Shown here piece by piece: positions 63,256 through 64,000 of a stretch of DNA of 64,000 nucleotides (within the stretch, counting starts at the first letter, position 1; the number at the start of each line of letters is the position of its first letter). Both the position numbers and the translations under genes were made by a program. Below the pieces are notes generated by a model. The model ran no database searches. It worked only from the letters and a program-made list of their open reading frames with translations, and had not been told where the DNA came from. This DNA comes from Brachybacterium sp. UMB0905 (GTDB taxonomy: Bacteria; Actinomycetota; Actinomycetes; Actinomycetales; Dermabacteraceae). The DNA lies in contig NZ_PNHL01000009.1 of assembly GCF_002871795.1 (NCBI RefSeq), positions 1-64,000 on the forward strand, in the 5' to 3' direction.

Positions 63256-63819
63256 TCAGAGGGTCTCGAGCTCGGTCTCCTTGGCGGCCAGGGCCTCGTC
63301 CACCTGCTCGCTGTACTTCTTGGTGATGGACTCGAGCTCCTTCTCCGCGCGGGTGCCCTCGTCCTCGCCGATCTCCTTGTCCTTGACGAGCTTCTCGATG
63401 GCCTTCTTCGCGGTGCCACGAGAGGCGCGCACCGCGACCCGGCCGTCCTCGGCCTTGGTGCGTGCGAGCTTCACATAGTCCTTGCGGCGCTCCTCGGTCA
63501 GGGCCGGCAGCACAATGCGCAGGGTGTCCCCGTTGTTGGTGGGGTTCACTCCCAGGTCGGACTCGCGCAAAGCGGTCTCCACACCGGACATCGCGGACTT
63601 GTCGTAGGGGGTGACGATGACGGTGCGGGCCTCGGGGAACTGTAGGGAGGCCAGCTGGTTCAGCGGGGTGGGGGCGCCGTAGTACTCGACGGTGATGCCC
63701 TGGAACATGGCGGCGTTGGCCCGGCCCGTGCGGATGGTGGTGAACTCCTCCTTGGTCACCTCCACGGACTTCGCCATCTTCGTTTCGGCGTCCTTCAGGA
63801 TGCTGGACGTGTCGTTCAC
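63256..63819 (-). CDS. frr: Ribosome recycling factor
   Basis: A 187-residue factor that splits post-termination ribosomes with EF-G. The family sequence is complete: RTGRANAAMFQGITVEYYGAPTPLNQLAS, NPTNNGDTLRIVLPALTEERRKDYVKLA, and VRASRGTAKKAIEKLVKDKEIGEDEG. The GTG at 63819 has GAGGAGA about seven bases upstream; the frame continues upstream without similarity. It follows pyrH. Confidence 0.98.
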   Translation of the reverse strand: MNDTSSILKDAETKMAKSVEVTKEEFTTIRTGRANAAMFQGITVEYYGAPTPLNQLASLQFPEARTVIVTPYDKSAMSGVETALRESDLGVNPTNNGDTLRIVLPALTEERRKDYVKLARTKAEDGRVAVRASRGTAKKAIEKLVKDKEIGEDEGTRAEKELESITKKYSEQVDEALAAKETELETL

Positions 63820-63924
63820 GGGGTTCTCCTCGGGTCTCGGTGGTGGATCGTCGGTGCAGGGCATCTGCCGGGGTGTTACGTCCATTGTCCTCCACCGTGG
63901 CGGGCGGTGCGAGGACTGCTGCGC

Positions 63925-64000
63925 TCAGGCCGTGACGACGGTGCCGATGCGGTCCCCGCGCATGGCCCGGGTGATGTTGCCAGGGGTGTCCAGGCCGAAC
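63925..64000 (-). CDS. pyrH: UMP kinase (3' end only)
   Basis: The last 24 codons of a gene that runs off the window edge. They encode FGLDTPGNITRAMRGDRIGT then VVTA and stop. This matches the C-terminus of UMP kinase, and pyrH is the expected gene directly before frr. The rest lies beyond position 64000. Confidence 0.9.
   Translation of the reverse strand, partial: FGLDTPGNITRAMRGDRIGTVVTA

Overview
The window reads as a chromosomal segment of a high-GC Gram-positive actinobacterium. Evidence includes the ClgR and DUF3046 genes beside recA, YlxR-NusA-RimP order, Rip1-type RseP, a LAxTG sorting signal, many GTG starts, GTGA/ATGA stop-start overlaps, and strong AGGAGG sites mixed with apparently leaderless promoters. 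Gene order and protein style fit Micrococcales, perhaps near Brachybacterium/Dermabacter, but the genus is inference. No rRNA, tRNA, CRISPR array, transposase or replication origin was recognised.

Layout. (1) 0.2-11.6 kb, minus strand: conserved ftsK - pgsA - cinA - clgR - DUF3046 - recA - recX - miaB block, preceded by dapA and rnj. A perfect SOS-type palindrome lies upstream of recA. (2) 11.7-22.2 kb: accessory block separating dapA from dapB. It holds an asparagine-synthetase/F420-ligase-like fusion, a HAD phosphatase, azlCD, a plus-strand five-gene cassette (small secreted two-cysteine peptide, lipoprotein, peptidoglycan-binding adaptor, ABC ATPase, FtsX/MacB-like permease), and a TPR protein with a cysteine-rich tail. 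(3) 22.3-29.7 kb: dapB, an M16 peptidase, a WD40 lipoprotein, a WXG100-like protein carrying an HExxH metallopeptidase motif, and pnp. (4) 29.9-44.3 kb: translation/ribosome-assembly region rpsO, ribF, L,D-transpeptidase, truB, rbfA, a TRM11-like methylase, infB, ylxR, nusA, rimP, a DUF4439 lipoprotein and proS. (5) 44.3-55.7 kb: second accessory block. It holds a complete anchored-repeat metal (probably zinc) ABC uptake operon with a sortase-anchored surface protein and a Zur-box-like site, a GH15-like protein, a methyltransferase, a HepT-MntA toxin-antitoxin pair and an APH-type kinase. (6) 55.7-64 kb, minus strand: GNAT, ispG, rseP, dxr, a DivIVA-domain protein, rlmN, cdsA, frr and the 3' end of pyrH.

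How the genes work together. Most of the window is housekeeping: isoprenoid (dxr, ispG), phospholipid (cdsA, pgsA), lysine/diaminopimelate (dapA, dapB), RNA decay (rnj, pnp), translation (infB, nusA, rimP, rbfA, truB, rpsO, frr, proS), and DNA repair and segregation (recA, recX, ftsK). The four most unusual items are the AsnB-CofE-like fusion, the peptide/ABC export-type cassette (possibly lactococcin-972-like), the WXG100-metallopeptidase beside a WD40 lipoprotein, and the anchored zinc-acquisition operon whose surface protein carries duplicated His-containing repeats.
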